Position numbers and translations under genes: made by a program. Shown here piece after piece: positions 1 to 6,542 of a stretch of DNA of 7,485 bases. The first letter of the stretch is position 1, and the number at the start of each line of letters is the position of its first letter. The notes beneath the pieces are model-generated. The model made no database searches. It was not told where the DNA came from and was given only the letters and a program-made list of their open reading frames with translations. Origin of the DNA: Finegoldia magna (GTDB lineage: Bacteria; Bacillota; Clostridia; Tissierellales; Peptoniphilaceae); the NCBI RefSeq assembly GCF_018371055.1, contig NZ_JAGYZD010000074.1:1-7485 (forward strand). The letters are read 5' to 3'.

Positions 1-1680
1 AAACAATGGTGCGAATATTTTTCCGATGAACGCCAATATAGTATCGGTACTATCATCAGCGAAATGAACAAATTCTCCCTTAACAGAAATATTTTGTAAT
101 ACCCAAACACCAATTGATGCAACTAAAATTATTGTACCAGCTTTGATGATGAACGATTTAACTCTATCCCAAGTTACATGCAAAATATTTGAAACAGTTG
201 GTGTGTGATATTCTGGAAGTTCCATTACAAATGGTGCCGGTTCTCCAGAAAACGCCTTAGTTTTTTTCAAAATAAGTCCACTAACTATTACTGCTAAAAT
301 TCCTGTGAAATACAATAATGGGGCAAACCACCATTGACCGAAAATCGCTGCTGCAAATAATGCAATAATTTCTGTTTTTGCGCCGCAAGGCATAAATGAT
401 GCGACAATTATAGTCATTTTTCTGTCGTTTTCATTTTCAATAGTTCTTGTCGCCATAATTCCTGGAACTGAACAACCAGTACCAATTAAAATTGGAATAA
501 ATGATTTTCCAGATAATCCAAACTTTCTGAACATTCTATCCAAGATGAATGCAATTCTTGACATATATCCAATATCTTCCAAAATCGCAAGCAACAATTC
601 TAGTGCAGCAATCAATGGCAAGAAACCTAATACTGCACCAACACCGGCAACAATACCATCAACAACAAGGCTTGTAACCCATTCGCTAGTTCCGATTGCT
701 TCTAGTCCTTTTGTAGCTAGATTTCCTAAACCATCAGTCATTACAGTATCTGCCCACCAATCGTGGAATGGAGGTCCACCAACCACCTTTACCGCAATAA
801 AGTAAACGGCTATCATTATCAATACGAAAATCGGTAATGCCAAAAATCTGTTAGTAACCACCCTATCGATTTTATCACTAGTAGTTAATCCATTTCTTCC
901 TTTTTGTACAGAATTTGAAATTACTGAAGTAATGAATGTATATCTTTCATCAGTAATTATGGATTCACCATCATCATCGTATTCGTCTTCGATTTTAGAA
1001 ACAATTTCTTCAACTTTTGATTTTTCTTCATCAGTCATTTCAATAACTTGCAATGCTTTTTCATCTCTTTCCAAAGCTTTTACTGCAAACCATCTTTTTG
1101 ATTCAGAATTTTTTATAGATTCAACACTATTTTCTATTTCAACAAGTACATTTTCAATCTCATCGCTAAATGAATTGATTGATTTGTGATGAGTGTTTAC
1201 TTGTTTTTGTGCAACTTCGATTAATTCATCCAAATTTAATTTTTTCAGTGCTGAAACTTCAACTATTGGAACTCCCATTTTTTCAGAGATTAGTTTTGTG
1301 TTTAATTTGTCGTTATTTTTCTTAACGACATCCATCATATTAAATGCTAAAACCATCGGAATTCCAATTTCAGATAATTGTGTCGCAAGATATAAGTTTC
1401 TTTCGATATTTGAAGCATCAACAACATCAATAATTACATCTGGCTTTTCATTTATTAAGTAATTTCTACTAACAACTTCTTCCAAAGTATATGGAGAAAG
1501 AGAATAAATTCCTGGTAAATCCGTAATTTTGATATCTTTGTTATTTTTTAAGGTTCCCTCTTTTTTTTCTACAGTAACGCCTGGCCAGTTACCAACATAT
1601 TGGTTGGAGCCAGTCAATGCGTTAAACATCGTGGACTTACCACTATTAGGGTTACCTGCTAAAGCAATTCTGATTGACAT
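1..1680 (-). CDS. feoB: FeoB ferrous iron transporter, C-terminus cut by the window edge
   Basis: FeoB is the GTPase-coupled membrane protein that imports ferrous iron. The frame is open from the ATG at 1680 to base 1, giving 560 residues; the last part lies outside the window. The N-terminal G domain shows G1 GNPNSGKST (residues 9-17), the switch threonine T36 in GNWPGVTVEK, G3 DLPG (54-57), G4 NMMD (114-117) and G5 SA (143-144). A charged helical FeoB cytosolic domain follows, ending in a RYTFI motif. Membrane segments begin near residue 278 (RFLALPIFVLIM). The core motifs GYMSR, GLSGKSFIP, GTGCSVPGIMATRT (Cys403) and MPCGAK (Cys432) are all present. The family usually carries SCSARLP or PCGAKLP at the last motif; here it reads PCGAKTE. 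AGGAGG lies just upstream of the ATG. The gene sits 12 bp after the second feoA in one operon. The identification is very secure. Confidence 0.96.
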   Translation of the reverse strand, partial: MSIRIALAGNPNSGKSTMFNALTGSNQYVGNWPGVTVEKKEGTLKNNKDIKITDLPGIYSLSPYTLEEVVSRNYLINEKPDVIIDVVDASNIERNLYLATQLSEIGIPMVLAFNMMDVVKKNNDKLNTKLISEKMGVPIVEVSALKKLNLDELIEVAQKQVNTHHKSINSFSDEIENVLVEIENSVESIKNSESKRWFAVKALERDEKALQVIEMTDEEKSKVEEIVSKIEDEYDDDGESIITDERYTFITSVISNSVQKGRNGLTTSDKIDRVVTNRFLALPIFVLIMIAVYFIAVKVVGGPPFHDWWADTVMTDGLGNLATKGLEAIGTSEWVTSLVVDGIVAGVGAVLGFLPLIAALELLLAILEDIGYMSRIAFILDRMFRKFGLSGKSFIPILIGTGCSVPGIMATRTIENENDRKMTIIVASFMPCGAKTEIIALFAAAIFGQWWFAPLLYFTGILAVIVSGLILKKTKAFSGEPAPFVMELPEYHTPTVSNILHVTWDRVKSFIIKAGTIILVASIGVWVLQNISVKGEFVHFADDSTDTILAFIGKIFAPLF

Positions 1681-1692
1681 AAGTCCTCCTAA

Positions 1693-1935
1693 TTATTTAT
1701 CTATAATTTCTATTAAAATATTTTCTGCATCATCTTTTCTAAGACTTAATTCATATCCTCTCAAATTGATTTGAACTGGATCTCCTAATGGTGCAACTTT
1801 TCTGATATAGATTTCTACATTTTTTGTAATACCCATATCCATTATTCTTCTTTTAACAGGACCTTTTCCCAAAATCTTAACAACCCTGTAGTATTTTCCT
1901 ACTTCAGCGTGTTTAAGATTCATTTCGTTATCCAC
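1693..1935 (-). CDS. feoA: FeoA-family protein, canonical type (second feoA of the operon)
   Basis: This is a small cytosolic SH3-like FeoA protein, thought to act with FeoB in ferrous iron uptake. It has 80 residues, normal for the family. The conserved pattern is clear: VGKYYRVVKI, then RRIMDMGIT, then APLGDPVQI, LRGYELSLRK and a final DDAENILIE. The GDP and RG elements mark it as the classical FeoA form. The start is a GTG at 1935, preceded by AAGGAGG with 8 bases between GGAGG and the GTG. An in-frame ATG four codons later lacks such a site, so the GTG is preferred. It lies 17 bp after the first feoA and 12 bp before feoB, so the three genes are almost certainly co-transcribed. Confidence 0.92.
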   Translation of the reverse strand: MDNEMNLKHAEVGKYYRVVKILGKGPVKRRIMDMGITKNVEIYIRKVAPLGDPVQINLRGYELSLRKDDAENILIEIIDK

Positions 1936-1952
1936 TTATGTACCCTCCTTAA

Positions 1953-2177
1953 TTAAATATGATTTACCATAATTCTCATAGCTATATCTTTTCCAATAGC
2001 CACTCTTGAACCTTTTATTTTAACTATCAAATTTCCGTAACTTTCTGAAACAACAGTAACTACTGCTCCTTCAACAAAGCCCATATTATTCAATAATTTT
2101 TTTTGTGAATCATCTTTTATTTTTTTTATTTTTACGATTTCAAAATCTTCATTTAGCGGCACTAATGCCAAATTCAT
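1953..2177 (-). CDS. FeoA-family protein, divergent type (first feoA of the operon)
   Basis: This is a 74-residue FeoA-domain protein and the first gene of the feo operon. Visible family features are a short N-terminal strand (LVPLNEDFEIVKI), a hydrophobic helix ending in LLNNMGFVEGAVVTVV, then LIVKIKGSRVAIGKDIAMRIMV, which matches the closing 'gs-iaL...A..I.V' pattern of FeoA domains. It lacks the APLGDP and LRG signatures of its neighbour, so it is a paralogue of a different subtype and not a recent duplicate. AAGGTGAT lies just upstream of the ATG. Tandem feoA-feoA-feoB sets are known in anaerobic Firmicutes. The distinct role of the two copies is not clear; one may modulate FeoB while the other senses metal or nucleotide, but that is speculation. 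Confidence 0.87.
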   Translation of the reverse strand: MNLALVPLNEDFEIVKIKKIKDDSQKKLLNNMGFVEGAVVTVVSESYGNLIVKIKGSRVAIGKDIAMRIMVNHI

Positions 2178-2189
2178 TTAATCACCTTC

Positions 2190-2205
2190 ATTTAAACGTT
2201 TAAAT
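2190..2205. promoter_or_regulatory. Perfect 16-bp palindrome, candidate operator in the feo leader
   Basis: ATTTAAACGTTTAAAT reads identically on both strands. It lies just downstream of the predicted feo transcript start (about +8 to +23) and upstream of the ribosome binding site. With no loop at its centre it is a poor RNA hairpin, so a binding site for a dimeric repressor is the likelier reading. A metal-dependent regulator of the DtxR/MntR or Fur type would fit the operon, but I do not recognise the sequence as a known box of either family. Confidence 0.55.
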
Positions 2206-2210
2206 CTATT

Positions 2211-2244
2211 ACATTGATATTATATTGATAAAGAGTATTAATGT
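2211..2244. repeat. Repeats overlapping the feo promoter
   Basis: Two arrangements share this stretch. ATTGATA occurs at 2213-2219 and again at 2224-2230, 11 bp apart, about one helical turn, bracketing and covering the -10 element. ACATTGATA (2211-2219) and TATTAATGT (2236-2244) form an inverted repeat with one mismatch that runs from the transcript start to the -35 element. Such placement suits a repressor that blocks RNA polymerase. AT-rich DNA produces chance repeats, so this is only a candidate. Confidence 0.4.
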
Positions 2245-2247
2245 CAA
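2219..2247 (-). promoter_or_regulatory. Sigma-A promoter of the feo operon
   Basis: On the minus strand, TTGACA (2247-2242) and TATAAT (2224-2219) are separated by exactly 17 bp, a full match to the sigma-A consensus. The predicted transcript start is near 2212, giving a leader of about 35 nt before the first feoA. A promoter this strong in front of iron-uptake genes makes sense only if it is repressed, and repeats overlap it (2211-2244). Confidence 0.85.
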
Positions 2248-2315
2248 GCGGAATTGAGAATTATTTTCTCTTATGTTTTCATTTGTTACAAAATTATTGC
2301 AATTTGCTAATAAAA

Positions 2316-2344
2316 TTTACACTACATTTTATATTTGATATAAT
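2316..2344 (+). promoter_or_regulatory. Extended -10 promoter of glmS
   Basis: TTTACA (2316-2321) and TATAAT (2339-2344) are 17 bp apart, and TG at 2336-2337 gives the extended -10 form TGATATAAT. The predicted transcript start is near 2351, leaving about 18 nt before the ribozyme cleavage site. It is divergent from the feo promoter, with 68 bp between the two -35 elements. Confidence 0.8.
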
Positions 2345-2368
2345 ATCTCAAGAGATAAAAACAAAAAA

Positions 2369-2489
2369 GCGCCAGACCTTTACGGTTAACGAGGGATAGA
2401 GTTATCGAATTTTTCGGCGGGAGCTCTATAGGTAACACAGCCTTAGCATTTAACAAAGTTCAAGAGCAATTTTGAAACAAAAATAATGA
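2369..2489 (+). promoter_or_regulatory. glmS ribozyme (glucosamine-6-phosphate-activated self-cleaving leader)
   Basis: The leader matches the glmS ribozyme core: AGCGCCAGA at the cleavage site, AACGAGG, TTATCGAATTTTTCGGCGG, and CACAGCC, in the family's usual order and spacing. By homology, cleavage falls between A2368 and G2369. P1 is very short, about 4 bp (GACC with GGTT) around the loop TTTAC. P2 can form from ATAGAG with CTCTAT. A 3' hairpin (TTCAA with TTGAA, 2459-2475) and a weak CATT/AATG pairing fit P4 and P3. In known cases glucosamine-6-phosphate acts as the cofactor for cleavage, and in Bacillus subtilis the cut mRNA is degraded. Its position directly before glmS confirms the assignment. 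The 3' limit is approximate. Confidence 0.96.
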
Positions 2490-2521
2490 AGTGTATCTCT
2501 AAAAAACTTGGAGGTAAATAT

Positions 2522-4342
2522 ATGTGCGGAATAGTATGTTATAACGGTGAAAAATCAGCCGTAGAAATCATATTAAACGGATTAAAATCTCTGGAATACA
2601 GAGGATATGATTCAAGCGGTATTTCTGTAGTAACAGACAAAATCGAAACAGTAAAAAGAAAAGGAAAATTACAAAATTTAATAGATTCTATCGGTGAAAT
2701 CGACAACGACGCAAGTGTCGGAATTGGTCACATTAGATGGGCAACTCACGGTGAACCAAATGAAATTAACGCTCACCCACAAGTAAGTGAAGACCGCAAA
2801 TTTTCAGTTGTTCACAACGGTATTATCGAAAATTACAAAGAATTAAAAAAAGAATTAGAAGATAATGGCTACACATTCAAATCAACAACTGACACAGAAA
2901 TTGTGGTTGCTTTGATTAACCACTACTACAAAGACGATTTATTAGAAGCTGTAAAATCTACAATCAAAAGATTAAAAGGAGCTTATGCATTAGGAATTGT
3001 TTCAGAATACGAAAAAGACAAACTAATCGCTGTGAGAAAAGAATCTCCATTGATTTTAGGAAAATGTGACGACGGAATAATCTTAGCCAGTGATATTCCT
3101 TCCGTTTTAAAATATACAAGAGACATTGTGTATTTGGAAAATGGAGATATCGTAGAAATCGACAAGAAAAATTACACAATTTACGACAAAGATTTCGAAA
3201 AAGTAGATCGTGAAGTTAAAACTGTAGACATGACAATTGATCAAGCTAGTAAAGGTGGCTACGATCATTTTATGTTAAAAGAGATTCACGAACAGCCAGA
3301 AGTTGTTAAAAAGACTTTGGAAGTTAATGTAAAAAATAACGTAATAGATTTTGCAGAAAATTCATTAACTAAAGAAGAATTATCGAAAATCAATAAAGTA
3401 TACATTGTTGCATGTGGTACAGCTTATCATGCAGGTGAAGTTGGCAAAGTTGCTATTGAAAAATTGGCAAAAATCCCTGTAATTACTGATATCGCATCAG
3501 AATTCAGATACAACGATCCATTTATAGATGAAAACACACTTGTGATTTTGATTTCTCAATCAGGAGAAACTGCTGATACATTGGCAGCTCTTAGAGAATC
3601 CAAAAACAAAGGTGCAAAAATCTTGGCAATTACAAACGTAGTTGGCTCATCAATAGCAAGAGAAGCTGACAAAGTTATCTACACTTTGGCTGGTCCTGAA
3701 ATTGCAGTAGCCAGTACGAAAGCATACATTTCACAATTAGTTACAGTGATAATGTTGGCTTTGGATTTTGCAAAAAAATTAGGCACTATCGAAGATGTCG
3801 AATATTCAAAATACATCGAAGAATTAAAAACAATGCCTGAAAAAATAGATGAAACATTAAAATCAGAACCTATAACTGAAAAAATAGCTGAAGCTATCAA
3901 GGAAGATAAATCGATGTTCTTTATTGGACGTGGACTTGACTTCTTGAGTGTAAAAGAAGGAGCTTTGAAGTTAAAAGAAATATCCTACATTCACACTGAA
4001 GCATTCCCTGCAGGAGAATTAAAACACGGTTCAATCGCTTTGATAGAACAAAACACTCCAGCATTATCAGTTATTACACAATCAAAATTAGCTGAAAAGA
4101 CAATATCAAACGTTCAAGAAGTTGTGACAAGAGGAGCTAAGGTATTCACAATCACAGTTGAAGGCAATGACAATATGAAAGACTTCTCAGAAGAAATCAT
4201 CTTCATTCCTAAAACTTTAGAATTATTGTACCCTATACTTTCAGTAGTTCCTGAACAATTATTGGGATATCATACATCCTTGAAAAAAGGCTTAGACGTA
4301 GATAAACCACGTAACTTAGCAAAATCAGTTACAGTTGAATAA
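2522..4342 (+). CDS. glmS: Glutamine--fructose-6-phosphate aminotransferase (isomerizing)
   Basis: GlmS converts fructose-6-phosphate and glutamine to glucosamine-6-phosphate and glutamate, the first step toward UDP-GlcNAc for peptidoglycan. It is cytosolic, with 606 residues, the usual family length. The class II glutaminase domain begins with the nucleophile Cys2 (MCGIV) and shows HIRWATHG (70-77), HNG (98-100) and TDTE (123-126). The C-terminal half has two SIS sugar-binding domains with CGTAYHAG (Cys298), SQSGETADT, GPEIAVASTKAY, EGALKLKE (Glu479, Lys483, Glu486), ELKHG and the terminal PRNLAKSVTVE (Lys601). An in-frame ATG at 2486 would add 12 residues, but that would bury the catalytic cysteine and overlap the ribozyme. 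TTGGAGG ends 7 bases before the ATG at 2522, so this start is chosen. The gene is controlled by the upstream ribozyme and closed by a terminator immediately after the stop. Confidence 0.98.
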   Translation: MCGIVCYNGEKSAVEIILNGLKSLEYRGYDSSGISVVTDKIETVKRKGKLQNLIDSIGEIDNDASVGIGHIRWATHGEPNEINAHPQVSEDRKFSVVHNGIIENYKELKKELEDNGYTFKSTTDTEIVVALINHYYKDDLLEAVKSTIKRLKGAYALGIVSEYEKDKLIAVRKESPLILGKCDDGIILASDIPSVLKYTRDIVYLENGDIVEIDKKNYTIYDKDFEKVDREVKTVDMTIDQASKGGYDHFMLKEIHEQPEVVKKTLEVNVKNNVIDFAENSLTKEELSKINKVYIVACGTAYHAGEVGKVAIEKLAKIPVITDIASEFRYNDPFIDENTLVILISQSGETADTLAALRESKNKGAKILAITNVVGSSIAREADKVIYTLAGPEIAVASTKAYISQLVTVIMLALDFAKKLGTIEDVEYSKYIEELKTMPEKIDETLKSEPITEKIAEAIKEDKSMFFIGRGLDFLSVKEGALKLKEISYIHTEAFPAGELKHGSIALIEQNTPALSVITQSKLAEKTISNVQEVVTRGAKVFTITVEGNDNMKDFSEEIIFIPKTLELLYPILSVVPEQLLGYHTSLKKGLDVDKPRNLAKSVTVE

Positions 4343-4383
4343 AAAATACGGAGTGCTCATTTTAAAGTGAGCACTCCTTTTTT
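4341..4383. terminator. Intrinsic terminator, probably serving glmS and the convergent tsaD
   Basis: GGAGTGCTCA (4350-4359) pairs perfectly with TGAGCACTCC (4368-4377), followed by six T. This is a strong terminator for glmS on the plus strand. Six A at 4341-4346 give a T-run on the minus strand, set back three bases from the stem, so the same hairpin can end the leftward rimI-tsaD transcript. No other hairpin is seen between the two convergent genes. Confidence 0.9.
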
Positions 4384-4414
4384 GATGATTAATATTAAAT
4401 TTTCTAGCTAAAAT

Positions 4415-5866
4415 TTATAATTCTAAATTAGGATAAACTTTCAAATCAAGTCCGTCTTGTTTTCCGTTGATATAATCATAATATCCAGCAGTTGCAATCA
4501 TTGCGGCGTTATCTGTACACAAGATTTTATCTGGGAAATACACTTGTATTCCTTTTTCTTCTGCTTTTTCCAAAACCCTGTCTTTTAATCTGGAATTTGC
4601 TGCAACCCCACCACTTAGAACGAAAGTTTTTTGGTTTTTTTCTTCTAATAATCTAAAAGATTTTTCTACCAAAACATCTATGACTGCTTCTTGAAAAGAT
4701 GCTGCGACATCTTCTTTTATTATTTCTTCGTTTTTTTGATTTTTATTGTTCAAATAATTTAGTACAGCTGTTTTCAATCCACTAAAGCTGAAATCGTAAC
4801 TGTCTTTTTCAAGCATTACTCTTGGAAAATCAATCGCTGTTGGGTTTCCTTGTTTTGCAAGTCTGTCAATAACAGGTCCACCTGGATATTCCAATCCCAA
4901 CGCACGTGCAACTTTATCATAGCTTTCACCACAAGCATCATCTCTTGTAGACCCAATTATTTCGTAATTTTGATAATCTATAACATCTATTAAATAAGTG
5001 TGACCTCCTGATACAACCAAAGAAATAAATGGCGGTTCTAATTCTTTGTGGCTAATGTAGTTTGCACAAATGTGACCTTGCATGTGATTAACACCTACAA
5101 GTGGTTTCTTTAAACAATAGCTCAAAGATTTTGCACAAGAAATCCCAACCAATAATGCACCAATAAGTCCCGGACCTTTTGTGACGCAAATTACATCAAT
5201 ATCTTTCAATGTTAAATTCGCTTCGTTCAAAGATTGTTGCAAAATAGAATTCATCGCTTCTAAGTGAAGGCGACTCGCAACTTCTGGAACCACACCACCA
5301 TATCTTTTGTGTACATCTATTTGAGAAGAAATCACATTACTCAACACTTCTCTTCCATTTTTTACAATCGCAACGCTTGTTTCATCACAAGAAGTTTCAA
5401 TCGCAAGTGTAATTATATTTTCTTTAATATCATCCATATTCAACATCATCCTCAATGCGTCCTCTTTTGGAGTATCGTAATATCCGTTAATTCTGCCGTT
5501 TTTCTGAAATCCAAATTTTGTGTAAAGATTAATTGCCTCAAAGTTAGATTCTCTAACTTCTAAGAAAATATTTTTGACATTTTCCTTTTTGCAAAAATCC
5601 AACATGTATTTTATAAGTTCCGTTGCAATTCCTTGGTTTCTACAACTTTTCTTCACAGAAATTGTGTGTAACTCAGCTTCATCAACAACAACTGAAAAAC
5701 CAAAAGTTCCTACAATTTCTCCGTTATTTTCTCCGACATAATAATGATTACATTCATTTTTCAAACAAGCTTCGTATCCTATTTTGCTCCAAGCATCAGA
5801 AAAACTCTCTTTTTCAATCACCACAACATCATCCAAGTCAAAGGCTGTCATCTCTCTAATTATCAT
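4415..5866 (-). CDS. tsaD: RimI-TsaD fusion: GNAT N-acetyltransferase joined to t6A threonylcarbamoyltransferase
   Basis: One 483-residue frame holds two complete enzymes. Residues 1-143 are a RimI-type GNAT domain: the acetyl-CoA loop RNQGIA (76-81), Glu103 in FLEVRES, Tyr115 in AINLYTKFGF, and GYY at 128-130. Glu103 and Tyr115 fall at the numbers of the catalytic pair in Salmonella RimI, which acetylates ribosomal protein S18. From about residue 151 follows a full-length TsaD (about 340 aa): AIETSCDETS, GGVVPEVASR, GPGLIG, metal ligands His261 and His265 (HMQGH), SGGHTYL, GGVAAN, and Asp452 in TDNAAMIA. TsaD transfers the threonylcarbamoyl group to A37 of ANN-decoding tRNAs. Only about eight residues separate the domains. 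The ATG at 5866 is chosen over one six codons upstream (5884): it has AGAAG 8 bases before it and overlaps the tsaB stop by 11 bp. RimI and TsaD are usually separate neighbouring genes. Confidence 0.93.
   Translation of the reverse strand: MIIREMTAFDLDDVVVIEKESFSDAWSKIGYEACLKNECNHYYVGENNGEIVGTFGFSVVVDEAELHTISVKKSCRNQGIATELIKYMLDFCKKENVKNIFLEVRESNFEAINLYTKFGFQKNGRINGYYDTPKEDALRMMLNMDDIKENIITLAIETSCDETSVAIVKNGREVLSNVISSQIDVHKRYGGVVPEVASRLHLEAMNSILQQSLNEANLTLKDIDVICVTKGPGLIGALLVGISCAKSLSYCLKKPLVGVNHMQGHICANYISHKELEPPFISLVVSGGHTYLIDVIDYQNYEIIGSTRDDACGESYDKVARALGLEYPGGPVIDRLAKQGNPTAIDFPRVMLEKDSYDFSFSGLKTAVLNYLNNKNQKNEEIIKEDVAASFQEAVIDVLVEKSFRLLEEKNQKTFVLSGGVAANSRLKDRVLEKAEEKGIQVYFPDKILCTDNAAMIATAGYYDYINGKQDGLDLKVYPNLEL
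5435..5453 (-). promoter_or_regulatory. Possible internal ribosome binding site and start for free TsaD
   Basis: Inside the fusion, GAGG (5453-5450) is followed by in-frame ATG codons at 5449, 5446 and 5437. Starting at 5437 (Met144) would give a stand-alone TsaD of 340 residues, the normal length for the family. The 12-base gap to that ATG is longer than ideal, and the other two ATG codons are too close to the GAGG. This may be the remnant of the original tsaD start, still working or not. Confidence 0.35.
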
Positions 5867-6542
5867 TACTGTGTCTTCTTTCATAATCGCGTTGTGCTTG
5901 TGATTTTCTCACATAATCTGGGCTAAGAGTGTAATAGCTATCAAATGTTTCAGTTTTATTTGCCAAGTCGCAAATCGACCTTGTAATGCAATTATTCAAT
6001 GAAGAATTTGCAAGGTGGAAATTATCCTTTGAATTGATTTCATCTACAAAAGAATACACTCCATCTCCAACGAAAATATATTCCTTATCATCGTCTAGTT
6101 TTTCTATCAAATCTTCAAAATAAATCAAATCATCTTCCATCAATCGTTCTAATTTTGAATCGTTAGTGAACATTGAGTAGTAAACCCTTCCACCTCTAGC
6201 ATCTAAAATAGGAATAATAATTTTGTCAGTGCTGATCATATTTGCCAAAGCTTCCAATGTAGATATGCCGACGATTTTCTTGTCAAAAACTTGTGCAAAA
6301 GTCTTCGCAGTAGTCATTCCTATTCTAAGACCAGTAAAAGAACCTGGTCCTTTGCACACTGCAAACACGTCCACATCTTCAATATCTGTGTCTAATTTTT
6401 CAAGCATTTGCTCAATCATCAAAACCAAAGTTTCGCTGTGAGTTTTCTTTTGATTTATATTATAATCTCCAACAATCAGCCCATCTTCCATCAAAGAACA
6501 AGAGCTAATCATAGTTGAAGTATCAATCGCTAAAATTTTCAT
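5856..6542 (-). CDS. tsaB: TsaB, t6A-synthesis partner of TsaD
   Basis: TsaB is the inactive TsaD-like paralogue that forms a dimer with TsaD and, with TsaE, supports threonylcarbamoyl transfer to tRNA A37. It has 228 residues, typical for the family. It starts MKILAIDTST with the ASKHA-fold phosphate-loop pattern, then KKTHSE (32-37) and the hallmark GPGSFTGLRIG (65-75), followed by TTAKTFAQ and GISTLEALA. It ends with PDYVRKSQAQ, the usual C-terminal TsaB tail. It lacks the HxxxH metal motif found in TsaD, as expected. AGAGGAA precedes the ATG. The start overlaps the end of tsaE by 20 bp and the stop overlaps the rimI-tsaD start by 11 bp, so translation of the three genes is probably coupled. 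Confidence 0.95.
   Translation of the reverse strand: MKILAIDTSTMISSCSLMEDGLIVGDYNINQKKTHSETLVLMIEQMLEKLDTDIEDVDVFAVCKGPGSFTGLRIGMTTAKTFAQVFDKKIVGISTLEALANMISTDKIIIPILDARGGRVYYSMFTNDSKLERLMEDDLIYFEDLIEKLDDDKEYIFVGDGVYSFVDEINSKDNFHLANSSLNNCITRSICDLANKTETFDSYYTLSPDYVRKSQAQRDYERRHSNDN

Noticed and set aside
1561..1568. Run of eight T (eight A in feoB), considered as a phase-variation tract
   Set aside because: It encodes the normal EKKEG after the G2 motif, the frame is intact on both sides, and A-runs of this length are common in AT-rich genomes.
545..1774. Several short plus-strand open frames opposite feoB and the second feoA
   Set aside because: They lie antisense to a continuous FeoB frame with intact motifs and to feoA, are rich in Ser/Ile/Phe as reverse-complement shadows are, and resemble no known protein.
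2255..2315. AT-rich stretch between the divergent promoters, with a weak imperfect inverted repeat around TTGCAATTTGC
   Set aside because: The symmetry is poor and typical of AT-rich spacer DNA; I see no supported site.
2964..3900. Minus-strand open frames inside glmS
   Set aside because: They are antisense to well-conserved GlmS sequence and show no domain.
5264..5926. Plus-strand open frames opposite rimI-tsaD and tsaB
   Set aside because: They overlap conserved domains on the other strand and have shadow-like composition with no recognisable motif.
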